Of a stretch of DNA of 64,000 bases, positions 45,401-53,423 are shown piece by piece. Source of the stretch: CAVUCH01 sp963763095 (GTDB lineage: Bacteria > Acidobacteriota > Vicinamibacteria > Vicinamibacterales > JAENWD01); NCBI GenBank assembly GCA_963763095.1, contig CAVXNR010000014.1, positions 40,088 through 104,087 on the forward strand, in the 5' to 3' direction. Every line of letters begins with the position of its first letter. Position 1 is the stretch's first letter. A program made the translations under genes and the position numbers. The notes beneath the pieces are model-generated. The model saw only the letters and a program-made list of their open reading frames with translations, did not search any database and was not told the DNA's origin.

Positions 45401-45914
45401 CCAGGAAGGGATCGAGCTCCAGCGCGCGCGTAAACGCTCGGACCGCGTCGTCGTACTTCTGGATCTGTGCCGCCATCAGGCCGACGAAGTAATGGCTGTG
45501 CGCGTCGCCCGGCCTGACGGACGCGGCCTTCTGGAACGAGGTCAGCGACGCCTCGGCCTCGCCCGTGCTCTTCTGGAGCAGCCCGAGGTTGTACCAGGCC
45601 CGCGGGTTCTGCGGGTCGGCCGTCGCGACCTCCACGAGCAGGGCGCGGGCCGGCTCGTAGCGCTGCAGGTTGATGAGCGCGATCGCCTGGTTCACGCGCG
45701 CCACGACCAGCGTCGGGTCCGCGGCCGTGGCTTTTTCAAACCACTCCAGGCCCTGCTCGAACTTCTGCTGGTTCATGCTGGCGACGCCGCGGTTGTTCAG
45801 GCGGATGGCCTCCGCAGGTGCCGCTGATTCGGCGGGGCGAGAGGGGCTTTGCGATGCACGGAGGGCGAGGACGGCGGACAGGATCAGGACGGGAGCGAGC
45901 AGGATGCGGCGCAT
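42408..45914 (-). CDS. Secreted CRTAC1-like protein: TPR + FG-GAP/VCBS repeats + ASPIC/UnbV
   Basis: 1,168 residues with a signal peptide (VLILSAVLALRASQ). TPR units lie at about 35-200. From about 265 to 640 there are seven FG-GAP/VCBS-type calcium motifs (DADGDGVTD, DYDNDEKPD, DYDHDNDAD, DFNNDRAID, DFDKDGWMD, DYDNDGWVD, DLDGDGDTD). An ASPIC/UnbV domain follows at about 655-720 (RSGIGTKVEVQAGASWQKWE, VVRLLWPSGVVQDEV). The C-terminal 400 residues have no family I recognise. It probably is a beta-propeller surface protein. It is divergent from TonB receptor copy 2 across 240 bp and shares the promoter region. Confidence 0.9.
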   Translation of the reverse strand: MRRILLAPVLILSAVLALRASQSPSRPAESAAPAEAIRLNNRGVASMNQQKFEQGLEWFEKATAADPTLVVARVNQAIALINLQRYEPARALLVEVATADPQNPRAWYNLGLLQKSTGEAEASLTSFQKAASVRPGDAHSHYFVGLMAAQIQKYDDAVRAFTRALELDPFLVSAEFGIARSFQRAGRAEEAKAHLERFQRLTTEKIASAMSLGYGDQGPLSLAEALVPKDGAPPPAVPVKFVAQAPDAFAAAGGAAASGNGVSTGGCLFDADGDGVTDYLALNPRSEPGKPDDAAMLFRGAAGGTFQRAAQSGLTIASQPLGCAAADYDNDEKPDVAISTVAGLALFHNEGAGRFVNVTAKSGLPESPAVAGAQPLGLTWVDYDHDNDADLIVPRGDTAVLGAASSETGRGTGTTSAATAAAAPGPQMWRNNGNGTFAEVAAERGLAGAAGTVAAVGTDFNNDRAIDLVVTGGVHPLVWINPREGAFKALDWPAAPPSPTIGAVVIDFDKDGWMDLAFTHAGAPGLSLWRNLEGKRIEPVALPDLKIAGGWGLAPIDYDNDGWVDLVAAGSGTPGAAGLVVLRNDAGRFTDASGATGAGALTLKAARAVLTGDLDGDGDTDLIVTSADGAPLVLRNEGGNANHALRLALKGLNDNRSGIGTKVEVQAGASWQKWETVAASGFLGQSAPEVLAGLGAATTADVVRLLWPSGVVQDEVELAAAKPQIIEQIDRRGSSCPIVFTWNGTAYEFITDGIGPGVVGHWVAPGERNVPDPDEYIKIAGTQLHPKNGRLSLKFAEPMEEVIYLDQVRLFAIDHPPDADIYPHEYFAAIAPPPPAEVIVSRGARLPVGAWDDKGRDVLALLRARDGRYVEGFERAGFKGFAALHALELDLGPLPANGPVRLIMAGFTDYFTATSVFAARQADVTAVVPYLEALLPDGTWKKVSDDIGFPAGLRRTMTADLTRTLPAGARRIRIWTNLKVYWDQVLIDTTPSGAVPTVRHEAPLVEASLAYRGFPRERPGSPAADLTYVHDEVSPYGPYARHRGFYTRYGDVRPLVGEIDDRFSIFGAGDEVSLEFDADALPAVRRGWTRDYLFFIQGYVKDMDFYAAHAQTVSPLPFREMRTYPYPATKRYPERNRDYLLEWNTREVGAEGLADLPLRFHEALTLAS

Positions 45915-45969
45915 GGGAACAGTCTAGCGGCTCGCCGCCGATTGGTCGCACCAGTCTTGTCGCCCAAAA

Positions 45970-46006
45970 CATTAATGTTGACAGCCGCGTAATTCTTTTG
46001 TATTAC
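45970..46006 (+). promoter_or_regulatory. Promoter of TonB receptor copy 2, with CATTAATG palindrome
   Basis: TTGACA (45978-45983), 17-bp spacer, TATTAC (46001-46006). The perfect palindrome CATTAATG (45970-45977) touches the -35 box. The leader to ATG 46155 is about 140 nt. As the spacer is divergent, the palindrome might also affect the CRTAC1-like gene. Confidence 0.75.
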
Positions 46007-46154
46007 TCTTCCGCCCCATCCGGAGGTCGGACCTCGCCACTTCTGCTACGGGACCACGCAGTGAACCAATTGCGGGTCCCGCAGCGGCGTGTGGGCAAAC
46101 ACCTACGCAATAACTGACGGGATCCGCGCGCTGCGCGGGGAGGACGGGCCTCTC

Positions 46155-49100
46155 ATGCTACGGAAGAATATCGCCACGATCGTGACCGTGATGCTGGCCG
46201 TCCTCGCCTGCGCCGGCGCAACAGGCGCGCAGAACCTCACCGGGCAGTTGAGCGGCACCGTTACCGACTCGAGCGGCGGCGTGCTGCCCGGCGCGACGGT
46301 GACGCTGGTGAACGATCTGTCGAACGATTCCCGCACCACCGTCACGAACGAGTCCGGTAACTTCGTGTTCGCTGCCGTTCCGCCAGGCACCTACAAGGTG
46401 AGCGTGGAGCTCGCGGGGTTCCAGAAGAGCGAGGTCACAGGCATCATTCTCCGGCTCGGCGAGTCGCGGAACATCACGCAGATCCAGTTGGGGGTCGGCG
46501 GGCTCTCGGAGCAGGTCGCCGTTACTGCGATAACCGAGCTGGCGCCGGTGTCATCGGGTGAGAAGAGCGCCACGATCAGTGCTGAACAGATCCAGAACAT
46601 CTCGATCGTTGGCCGCAGCGCCGCGGAGCTGTTGAAGATTCTGCCGGGAATGGCGCCGATCACGACCAGCAACGGAGCGCCGGGGTTCAACGGTGAGGTC
46701 ATCGGCATCAACGGGAACGGCGAGGGCGGCAAGCAAAGTGCCCTGGGCAACTACTCGGCGAACGGCACGCAGAACAACGCGCTCGATATCACCATCGACG
46801 GCGCGCACGCGTCCGATCCGGGCTGCAACTGCGCGACATCCGTCAACCCGAACCCCGACATGATCCAGGAGTTCAAGGTCCTCCAGTCGAACTTCGGCGC
46901 GGAGAATGCGAAGGGGCCGGTCACGATCAACGTCGTTTCCAAGGCCGGCGGGCGCGATTTCCGTGGCACGGCCTACACCTATTTTCGAAACTACAAGTTG
47001 AACTCGAACGAGTGGTTTCTCAACAAGGTCGGCCAGGACAAGCCGCAGAACAAGTTCACGTTCCCGGGGTTCAACATCGGCGGTCCGCTGCTCATCCCCG
47101 GCACGGACTTCAATCGCAACCGCGACAAGCTGTTCTTCTTCTTCGGCTACGAGTACTACAAGCAGGATCTTGATACCGGCACGCTCCGGTCGTGGGTACC
47201 GACGGAAGCCATGCGCAACGGCGACTTCCGGGACGCCGCATATCTCCGGGGGCTCAGCGGCTCAGGCGTCACGGCACAGCCGTTTGGCGCTTCCGGCGGG
47301 CTGGTCCCCGCGGGGGAGATCGATCCCAACGGGCAGATCCTCCTGAATCTGCTGCCACTCCCCAACATCGATCCCGCGGTGGCGAACGGCTATAACTACG
47401 TGCAGAACGTGCCGCTCTCGCAGAACAACCACCAGGCCCTCGGCCGCGTGGACCTGAGCATCAGCGACAACACGAAGCTGTTCTTCCGGTATAACTTCCA
47501 GGCCGAGCGGCAGCCCTTCCCGGTCGGGCTCTGGTGGCGCAACGGCAACCAGGTGCCGTACCCGACCGACGTCGTGGCCGACAACCGATCGCATTCGGCG
47601 ACCACCAGCCTGACCAAGGTGTTCAGCTCCACCCTTACCAGCGAGACCACGTTCGGTGCGACGTACATCAACTTCCCGAACCGTCTCGACGACCCGAGCA
47701 AGGTGTCCCGATCCGCCCTCGGCTACACCAACCCCGGCGTCTACAAGAACGGCCTCGATCAGAATCCCTTCAGTCGTGACCTGGGGCGCCGGCCCGACGA
47801 TGTTCAACCCGGGCGGGTTCGACCCGGAGCTCTTCGCCAAGAAGTGGCTCATCTCGATCTCTCAGAACGTCACGAAGGTCGCGGGGGCGCACACCTTGAA
47901 GGTGGGCGGATTCTACGAGTGGGTGAACAACAGCCAGCCCGGGAACAACAACAGCAACGGCCAGCTGGAGTTCGCCACGTGGACGGGCAACACCACGGGC
48001 AACCTGTTCTCAGACGTCCTCACCGGTCGGGGGATCAACACCTACAACGAGTCGACGCAGAATATCGTGCGCGACATGGGCTACAAGATCTTCGAAGGGT
48101 TCGTCCAGGACAGCTGGAAGGTGAAGCCACGCTGGACGGTGGACGCCGGTCTGCGCCTCTCCTACCTCGGTCCGTGGTACGCCCGTAACGATTTCGGCAT
48201 GGCGGTGTTCGATCCGTCGCAGTACAACCCGAACGCCTCACTGACTGACCTGAGCGGGCTCTCGTGGCACGGGCGCGACAGCAACGTGCCCATCTCTGGG
48301 CGCGAGGTGCAGTCGGTAGTGTTCGGACCACGGGTGGGCTTTGCGTGGGACATCCAGGGAACGGGCCTCACGATCATGCGCGGCGGCTACGGGCTGTTCA
48401 ATTATCACGATGAACAGGCAGGCGCAGGCACGATGGACATCCCGGCCGGCCACCAGTTGACCACGGTCAGCGGCAATCCCCTGCTGCGGGATCTGCCCAG
48501 TGTCGTGCCAGCCGCGACCCGCGGTGCCGTCGAGGCGTTCGATCCCGACGACGACTTGAACCCCCGCACTCAGAGCTGGAGCCTTACGCTGCAGCGGAGG
48601 CTCCCGTGGGGGATTACGGGCGAATCGTCGTACGTCGGCAGCAAGAGCGATCGCCTTCGGAACGCCGGGTTGTCGAACATCAACATCGTGCCGTTCGGCG
48701 CCATGGTGAACGATCCGAATGGCAACGCGGACGCGTATCGGCCATTCCAGCTGTATGGCGCGATCAACGTCATCGACCATACGCTCTACTCGAACTACCA
48801 CTCCTGGCAGAACCTGGTCAGCCGGCAGACGGGGCGCTTCAGCTTCACCGGCGCCTATACCTTCTCGAAGGCGCTCGGCATCCGCGGCACCCAGCAAGGG
48901 CGCGCGATTCAGCCGCCGGACTTGAGCCAGATCCGACAGTTTTCCTACGGAGTCCTGGGTAACGATCGCCGCCATCTCTTCAGCCTCGCGTACAGCTGGC
49001 TGCTGCCCGAGGTCAAGACTGGCGTGACGAACGCCATCCTGGGTAATTGGCAAATCTCGGGCATCTCGCAGTTCGTCAGCGGCGCGCCTCTGCAGGTGGT

Positions 49101-49561
49101 CGGCGGTGACGGCAACTTCCGGCTCGATGGTACAGACCTCGACCGGAACCCCAATCAGCAACACGAGTATTACCGGCTCGCCGGACATCCTCGTGATGCC
49201 GGTCCTGACCTGTGATCCCCGTGGAAGCGGTGATGTGCTGGCCAAGCCCGAGTGCTTCGCAGTGCCGTCGCCCGGCCAGAACGGCAACTTCATCTGGCCG
49301 AACATCCAAGGCAATTCGTACGTGAACCACGACCTGTCGCTCTTCAAGAACTTCCCGTTCGGCAGCGCCGGGAAGAAGTTCCAGTTCCGCGCGTCGGCCT
49401 ATAACGTGTTCAACCACCCGCAGCGCGCACCGGACGACGCCCGGAACCTGGATTTGAGTTACGCCAACGGCGTGCAGACGAACGCGAACTTCGGCCTGCT
49501 GCCAACGGACAACAAGTACGGCCGGCGCATCATCCAGCTCGCGTTCAAGTTCTACTTCTAG
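46155..49561 (+). CDS. TonB-dependent receptor, Oar-like (copy 2; two +1 frameshifts)
   Basis: ATG 46155 with GGGGAGGA upstream; the frame begins at 46089 but the signal peptide (IATIVTVMLAVLACAGATGAQ) starts from this ATG. Carboxypeptidase-regulatory-like domain: QLSGTVTDSSGGVLPGATVT at about 30-115; plug and barrel follow. At about 47780 (CTGGGGCGCC, one G too many) the frame moves by +1 and continues GAGPTMFNPGGFDPELF; at about 49130 again, to ISNTSITGSPDILVMPVLTC; it ends in IIQLAFKFYF, a proper barrel terminus. Corrected length is about 1,135. Imports a bulky nutrient through the outer membrane; substrate unknown. Confidence 0.92.
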
Positions 49562-49702
49562 AAGGCGGCCAGCAGGCTTGGTGGGCGGGCTGCGAACGGC
49601 ATGCCTCGCACGCCAGATCGGACAGCATCAAGAGGGCGGGTGTCCCCATGAGGGAGCCGGCCCTTCTTCCCTGGCCGCGGCTGGGCTTCAGGCTGCAGTA
49701 TG

Positions 49703-49834
49703 CATGTGGGGCAGGGCTTCAGCCCCGCAGGGCATGTGGGGCAGGGCTTCAGCCCTGCAAGTCTCCAGGCTTCGTTGAGCCTGAGGCCTGGCAGCACCTG
49801 CAGTCTGCCGCCTGTAGCCTGTCATCTGATCTCC
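49703..49834. repeat. Two A-type hairpin repeats and a heptanucleotide array (GTAGCCT type)
   Basis: The 312-bp spacer 49562-49873 holds two tandem hairpin copies (49703-49729 and 49733-49759, the first with CCCCGC instead of CCCTGC) and then five consecutive GYMGCCT-type heptads (49800-49834), plus an earlier GAGGCCT unit at 49783. It lies upstream of the secreted TPR protein. I see nothing else in this spacer apart from a possible -10-like CACAAT near 49852. Confidence 0.85.
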
Positions 49835-49873
49835 GCGCCCCTCACCCTGTCACAATAGTCGCCGCGCTCTGTC

Positions 49874-51040
49874 ATGCGGAAACTTGCCCTGGCGGCGGCT
49901 CTACTCATATCCATCGGCGCGGCGCTTCACGCCCAGTCATCCGAGGCGGACGCTGACCTCGCCGTATTCAACCGCGCCGTGCAGCTGCAGGAGGCGGGGG
50001 ATCTCGAGGCTGCCGCCTCCGAATACCAGCGCTTCCTGGCGTCGCAGCCGCGGAACATCGAGGCCCTCTCGAACCTGGGTGTGATTTATGCGAGGCTGGG
50101 GCGGTACGACGATGCGATCACGGCGTACCGGAAGGCGCTGGAGTTCGCCCCCAACAACGCGTCAGTGCGCATGAACGTGGCGCTCGCGTTCTACAAGTCC
50201 GGACGATGTCCCGAGGCCATCGGCGAATTCGACATGGTGCTCGGCAGCAACCCGGGGCATCCGAACGTGCTGCTGCTGAAGGGCGACTGCCTCGTGCAGG
50301 TCGGCGAGTACAAGAGAGCCGCCGACCTGCTGGCGCCGCTCGAGCCCACCCACGGACAGGAGCGGGTCTTCAACTACGTGTACGGCATGGCGCTGCTGCA
50401 GGATGGCCGGACCGAAGCCGGCCTGAAGCAGATCGACCGCATTCTGAAGGACGGTGATTCAGCGGAAGCACACCTGATGATGGGAATCTCGCAGCGGCTG
50501 GCGGCCGATTACGGCGCGGCGCGCGACGAGTTCAAGCGCGCCATCGACAGGAACCCTGATTTGCCGCTCGCGCATTCCTTGTACGGGCAGATGCTGTTGA
50601 CTACGGGTGATCGCGACGGCGCGCGCCGGGCCTTCGAGCGGGAGCTGTCGGCGAACCCCGGCGACTTCGACGCGAACCTGTATACGGGCGTGATCCTGAA
50701 GGAAGAGAGCCGGATCGATGAAGCGCGCCGGTTCTTCGAACGTGCGCTGCAGGTGCGGCCCGACGATCCCGGTGCGCGTTACCAGATGGCCACCGTCCAC
50801 CTCGCGACCGGCGACAACGCGCGCGCGCTCGAGGTGCTCGAGGCGCTCGTCGCCGAGTCGCCTGCGTTCATCGAAGCGCGCGTGTCACTCGCGACCGTCT
50901 ACTACCGTTTGAAGCGGAAAGCGGACGGTGATCGCGAGCGCGAGAAGGTCGCCGAGCTCACGCGGGCCGCCCAGGCGAAGCAGCCTGGGCCAGCGGCCGC
51001 AGCGCCGTCCACATCCGTACCGCCCCAGGACAGACCATGA
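49874..51040 (+). CDS. Secreted TPR-repeat protein
   Basis: 388 residues; the signal peptide is LALAAALLISIGAALHAQ. About nine TPR units cover the rest (IEALSNLGVIYARLGRYDDA, PLAHSLYGQMLLTTGDRDGA, ARYQMATVHLATGDNARALE). The tail is Pro/Ala-rich. Its stop overlaps the VWA gene start as ATGA, so it forms an operon with the two VWA proteins. It may be a periplasmic scaffold for them; that is inference. Confidence 0.9.
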   Translation: MRKLALAAALLISIGAALHAQSSEADADLAVFNRAVQLQEAGDLEAAASEYQRFLASQPRNIEALSNLGVIYARLGRYDDAITAYRKALEFAPNNASVRMNVALAFYKSGRCPEAIGEFDMVLGSNPGHPNVLLLKGDCLVQVGEYKRAADLLAPLEPTHGQERVFNYVYGMALLQDGRTEAGLKQIDRILKDGDSAEAHLMMGISQRLAADYGAARDEFKRAIDRNPDLPLAHSLYGQMLLTTGDRDGARRAFERELSANPGDFDANLYTGVILKEESRIDEARRFFERALQVRPDDPGARYQMATVHLATGDNARALEVLEALVAESPAFIEARVSLATVYYRLKRKADGDREREKVAELTRAAQAKQPGPAAAAPSTSVPPQDRP

Positions 51041-53277
51041 CCAGCCACCGCATCTCACGGACGACGTCGCGTCTGTTCGTCCTCGCCATTGCCACCGCCC
51101 TCCCGGTGGGCGGGGCCTCCTTCGCCGCACAGCAACCACCGGCTGCTCCGGCGACGGCCGCGCCACCAGCGCAGGCGGCACCCGCGGGACAGCAGAACGC
51201 AAGCCCGAAGCCGCTGTACGGGACCACCAGCTCGGTTGTTCTGCTCGACATGATCGTCCGCGACAAGAAGGGGAAGCCTGTCCGCGACCTGCAGCCGACA
51301 GAAATCAAGGTGTCGGAAGACGGCTCGCCTCGAGAGCTCACGGCCTTCCGTCTGGTCGAGGGGCAGGTCAGTGAAGATCGAGTCCAGGGCGCCGCACAGG
51401 GTGGGTTGCAACCCGATCCCAGCCGGCAGGTGAGCCTCGTCACCATGGTTTTTGACAAGGTGCTCGACAACCGCATGCTGTCGCGCCAGGCGGCGCTCGA
51501 CTTCGTCGCCAACAACATGGAGTCGAACGTCTGGATCGCGGTCTGGTCGATCGATCAGCGGTTGTACCTGCGTCAGGAGTTCACGCACGACCCCTATCTC
51601 GTGAAGCAGGCTGTGATCGCCGCCACCGGAACGACCTCCGTCACGGCGGCGTCGTCGGCGGGCGCCGCGTCGCAGCAGGAGGAGATCGCGAAGGAGGCGC
51701 TGTCGATCGCCGAACAGGCGCAGGATGCCGCGACTGCGACGGCGACGAGCCCGAGTGGCGTCGATGCGTCCACGATCGGGGCCGCCAACGCGCAGAAGGC
51801 AATGGCGCAGATGATCGCCAATACGCTGCGGTTCTCCGACAGCATCCAGCGCCAGCAGCAGGGTCAGTCGTCGCTGTACCCGCTGCTCGCCCTCGTCAAG
51901 ACGCAGGGCCGTCTGGCGGGTCGCAAGACGGTGCTTTATTTCGCCGAGGGGCTCGTCGTGCCCAAGAACCTCGAGGAGGTGTTTCACACGGCCATCAGCG
52001 AGGCCAACCGCGCGAATGTGACCGTCTACGCCATCGACGCACGCGGACTCGGCGCGGCACGCGACTCTGACCGCTCGCGCGACCAGCTGTTCAAGGCTGC
52101 GCGCGACAGCCAGGTACAGATGGCGAAGCGGGGCGCGGGGGCGGTGAACGTGGACGAGGTGATGATCGCCGAGAACGCCGAGGAGAGCCTGCGCGCGAAC
52201 GTCCAGAGCACGCTCGCCGAGCTCGCGCAGAGCACCGGCGGCTTCCTGACCGCCGATACCAACGACTTCAAGCCGAGCATGCAGCGGATCGCGACCGACA
52301 TCGGCAGCTACTACGAGGCGGCGTATGTTCCGGTCAGCCAGGAATTCGACGGCCGCTTCCGCAAGATCTCCGTCAAGGTGACGCGGCCTGGCGTCACCGT
52401 GCAGAGTCGCAGCGGGTATTTTGCGCTGCCCCCCGGTGAAGGCTCCGCGCTGCTGCCGTTCGAGATGCCGCTGCTGACGGCGCTGACCGTGGATCCGTCG
52501 CCGCACGCATTCGACTACCAGGTGCGTGCGCTGCAATTTTCCCCCGGCAGGGAAGGCCGGCAGCACGTGCTGCTGATGGAGGTGCCGCTGCAGGGTATGA
52601 GCTTCCAGGAGGACAAGCGGAAGAACACGTACACGCTGCGGTTCTCATTGCTGGCGCTCGTCAAGGATTCAACCGGGCGGATCGTCGAGCGGTTCAGCGA
52701 TGATTACCCGTTCGAGGGCCCGCTCGATAAGCTCGATCAGATCAAGCGCGGCAACCTGATCTTCCGCCGGCCCTTTGCGCTGACGCCGGGCGAGTACACG
52801 CTCGAGAGCGTCGCGCAGGATCGAGACAGCGGCCGGACGAGCGTGGTCCGGCAACCGCTGCGCGTGCTCCCGGCCGACGGTTTCGGTGTCAGCAGCATCA
52901 CGCTCGTCCGCCGGCTCGAGCCAGCCGGGGCTGACCTTGCGCTCGATGATCCATTCCGGCTGGATCGGATGCGTATCGTCCCGAACCTCGATCTGCCGGT
53001 GTCGCTCGCGACCAACGCGCAGCTGTCGCTCTACCTGGTGGCGTATGCCAAGCCGGGGACCGCGCCGCCGAAGATGATGATTGAGTTCCTGCGCGACGAC
53101 AAGATCGTCGCGCGCGCGAAGCCGGAGCTGCCCGCGCCGGATGCGGAGGGGCGGATTCCCTACGTCGGCACGTTTCCGACCGCGACCCTCTCGCCCGGCA
53201 AGTACAGCGTCCGCGCGGTGCTGCAGCAGGGCGACCTCGTGACGGAAACGGAGTCGCCGGTCACGCTCGTGCCTTGA
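51037..53277 (+). CDS. VWA-domain protein, VWFA-related acidobacterial family (copy 1)
   Basis: 746 residues with an export signal (RLFVLAIATALPVGGASFAA). The family start SVVLLDMIVRDKKGKPVRDL and ISEDG-like KVSEDGSPRELTAFRL lead into the VWA-like domain (VSLVTMVFDKVLDNRMLS, LAGRKTVLYFAEGLVVPKN, AIDARGLGAARDSD, STGGFLTADTNDF). The typical SYYEAAYVPVSQEFDGRFR and KISVKVTRPGVTVQSRSGYF end the domain near 470; the rest is beta-rich. The MIDAS motif is not classical. Coupled to the TPR gene and followed by a second VWA gene. No function is established for this family. Confidence 0.9.
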   Translation: MTSHRISRTTSRLFVLAIATALPVGGASFAAQQPPAAPATAAPPAQAAPAGQQNASPKPLYGTTSSVVLLDMIVRDKKGKPVRDLQPTEIKVSEDGSPRELTAFRLVEGQVSEDRVQGAAQGGLQPDPSRQVSLVTMVFDKVLDNRMLSRQAALDFVANNMESNVWIAVWSIDQRLYLRQEFTHDPYLVKQAVIAATGTTSVTAASSAGAASQQEEIAKEALSIAEQAQDAATATATSPSGVDASTIGAANAQKAMAQMIANTLRFSDSIQRQQQGQSSLYPLLALVKTQGRLAGRKTVLYFAEGLVVPKNLEEVFHTAISEANRANVTVYAIDARGLGAARDSDRSRDQLFKAARDSQVQMAKRGAGAVNVDEVMIAENAEESLRANVQSTLAELAQSTGGFLTADTNDFKPSMQRIATDIGSYYEAAYVPVSQEFDGRFRKISVKVTRPGVTVQSRSGYFALPPGEGSALLPFEMPLLTALTVDPSPHAFDYQVRALQFSPGREGRQHVLLMEVPLQGMSFQEDKRKNTYTLRFSLLALVKDSTGRIVERFSDDYPFEGPLDKLDQIKRGNLIFRRPFALTPGEYTLESVAQDRDSGRTSVVRQPLRVLPADGFGVSSITLVRRLEPAGADLALDDPFRLDRMRIVPNLDLPVSLATNAQLSLYLVAYAKPGTAPPKMMIEFLRDDKIVARAKPELPAPDAEGRIPYVGTFPTATLSPGKYSVRAVLQQGDLVTETESPVTLVP

Positions 53278-53283
53278 ATCCAG

Positions 53284-53423
53284 AATGTGGGGCAGGGCTT
53301 CAGCCCTGCAAATCAGTGCGCTCGAGCAGGCCTGAAGGCCTGCCCCACATGACTACGCAAGCTTCAGCCCTGCAAATGAGTGCGCTCAGCAGGCCTGAAG
53401 GCCTGCCCCACATGACTACACAA
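53284..53423. repeat. Tandem 64/63-bp BIME-like duplication of A-type hairpins
   Basis: Positions 53297-53360 and 53361-53423 are the same unit with few differences. Each has half of one hairpin (GCTTCAGCCCTGC) and a full inverted one with compensated arms (GCAGGCC-TGAA-GGCCTGC, then CCCACATGAC). The block starts with a full copy at 53286. The sequence is open in the frame that leads into VWA copy 2. Confidence 0.92.
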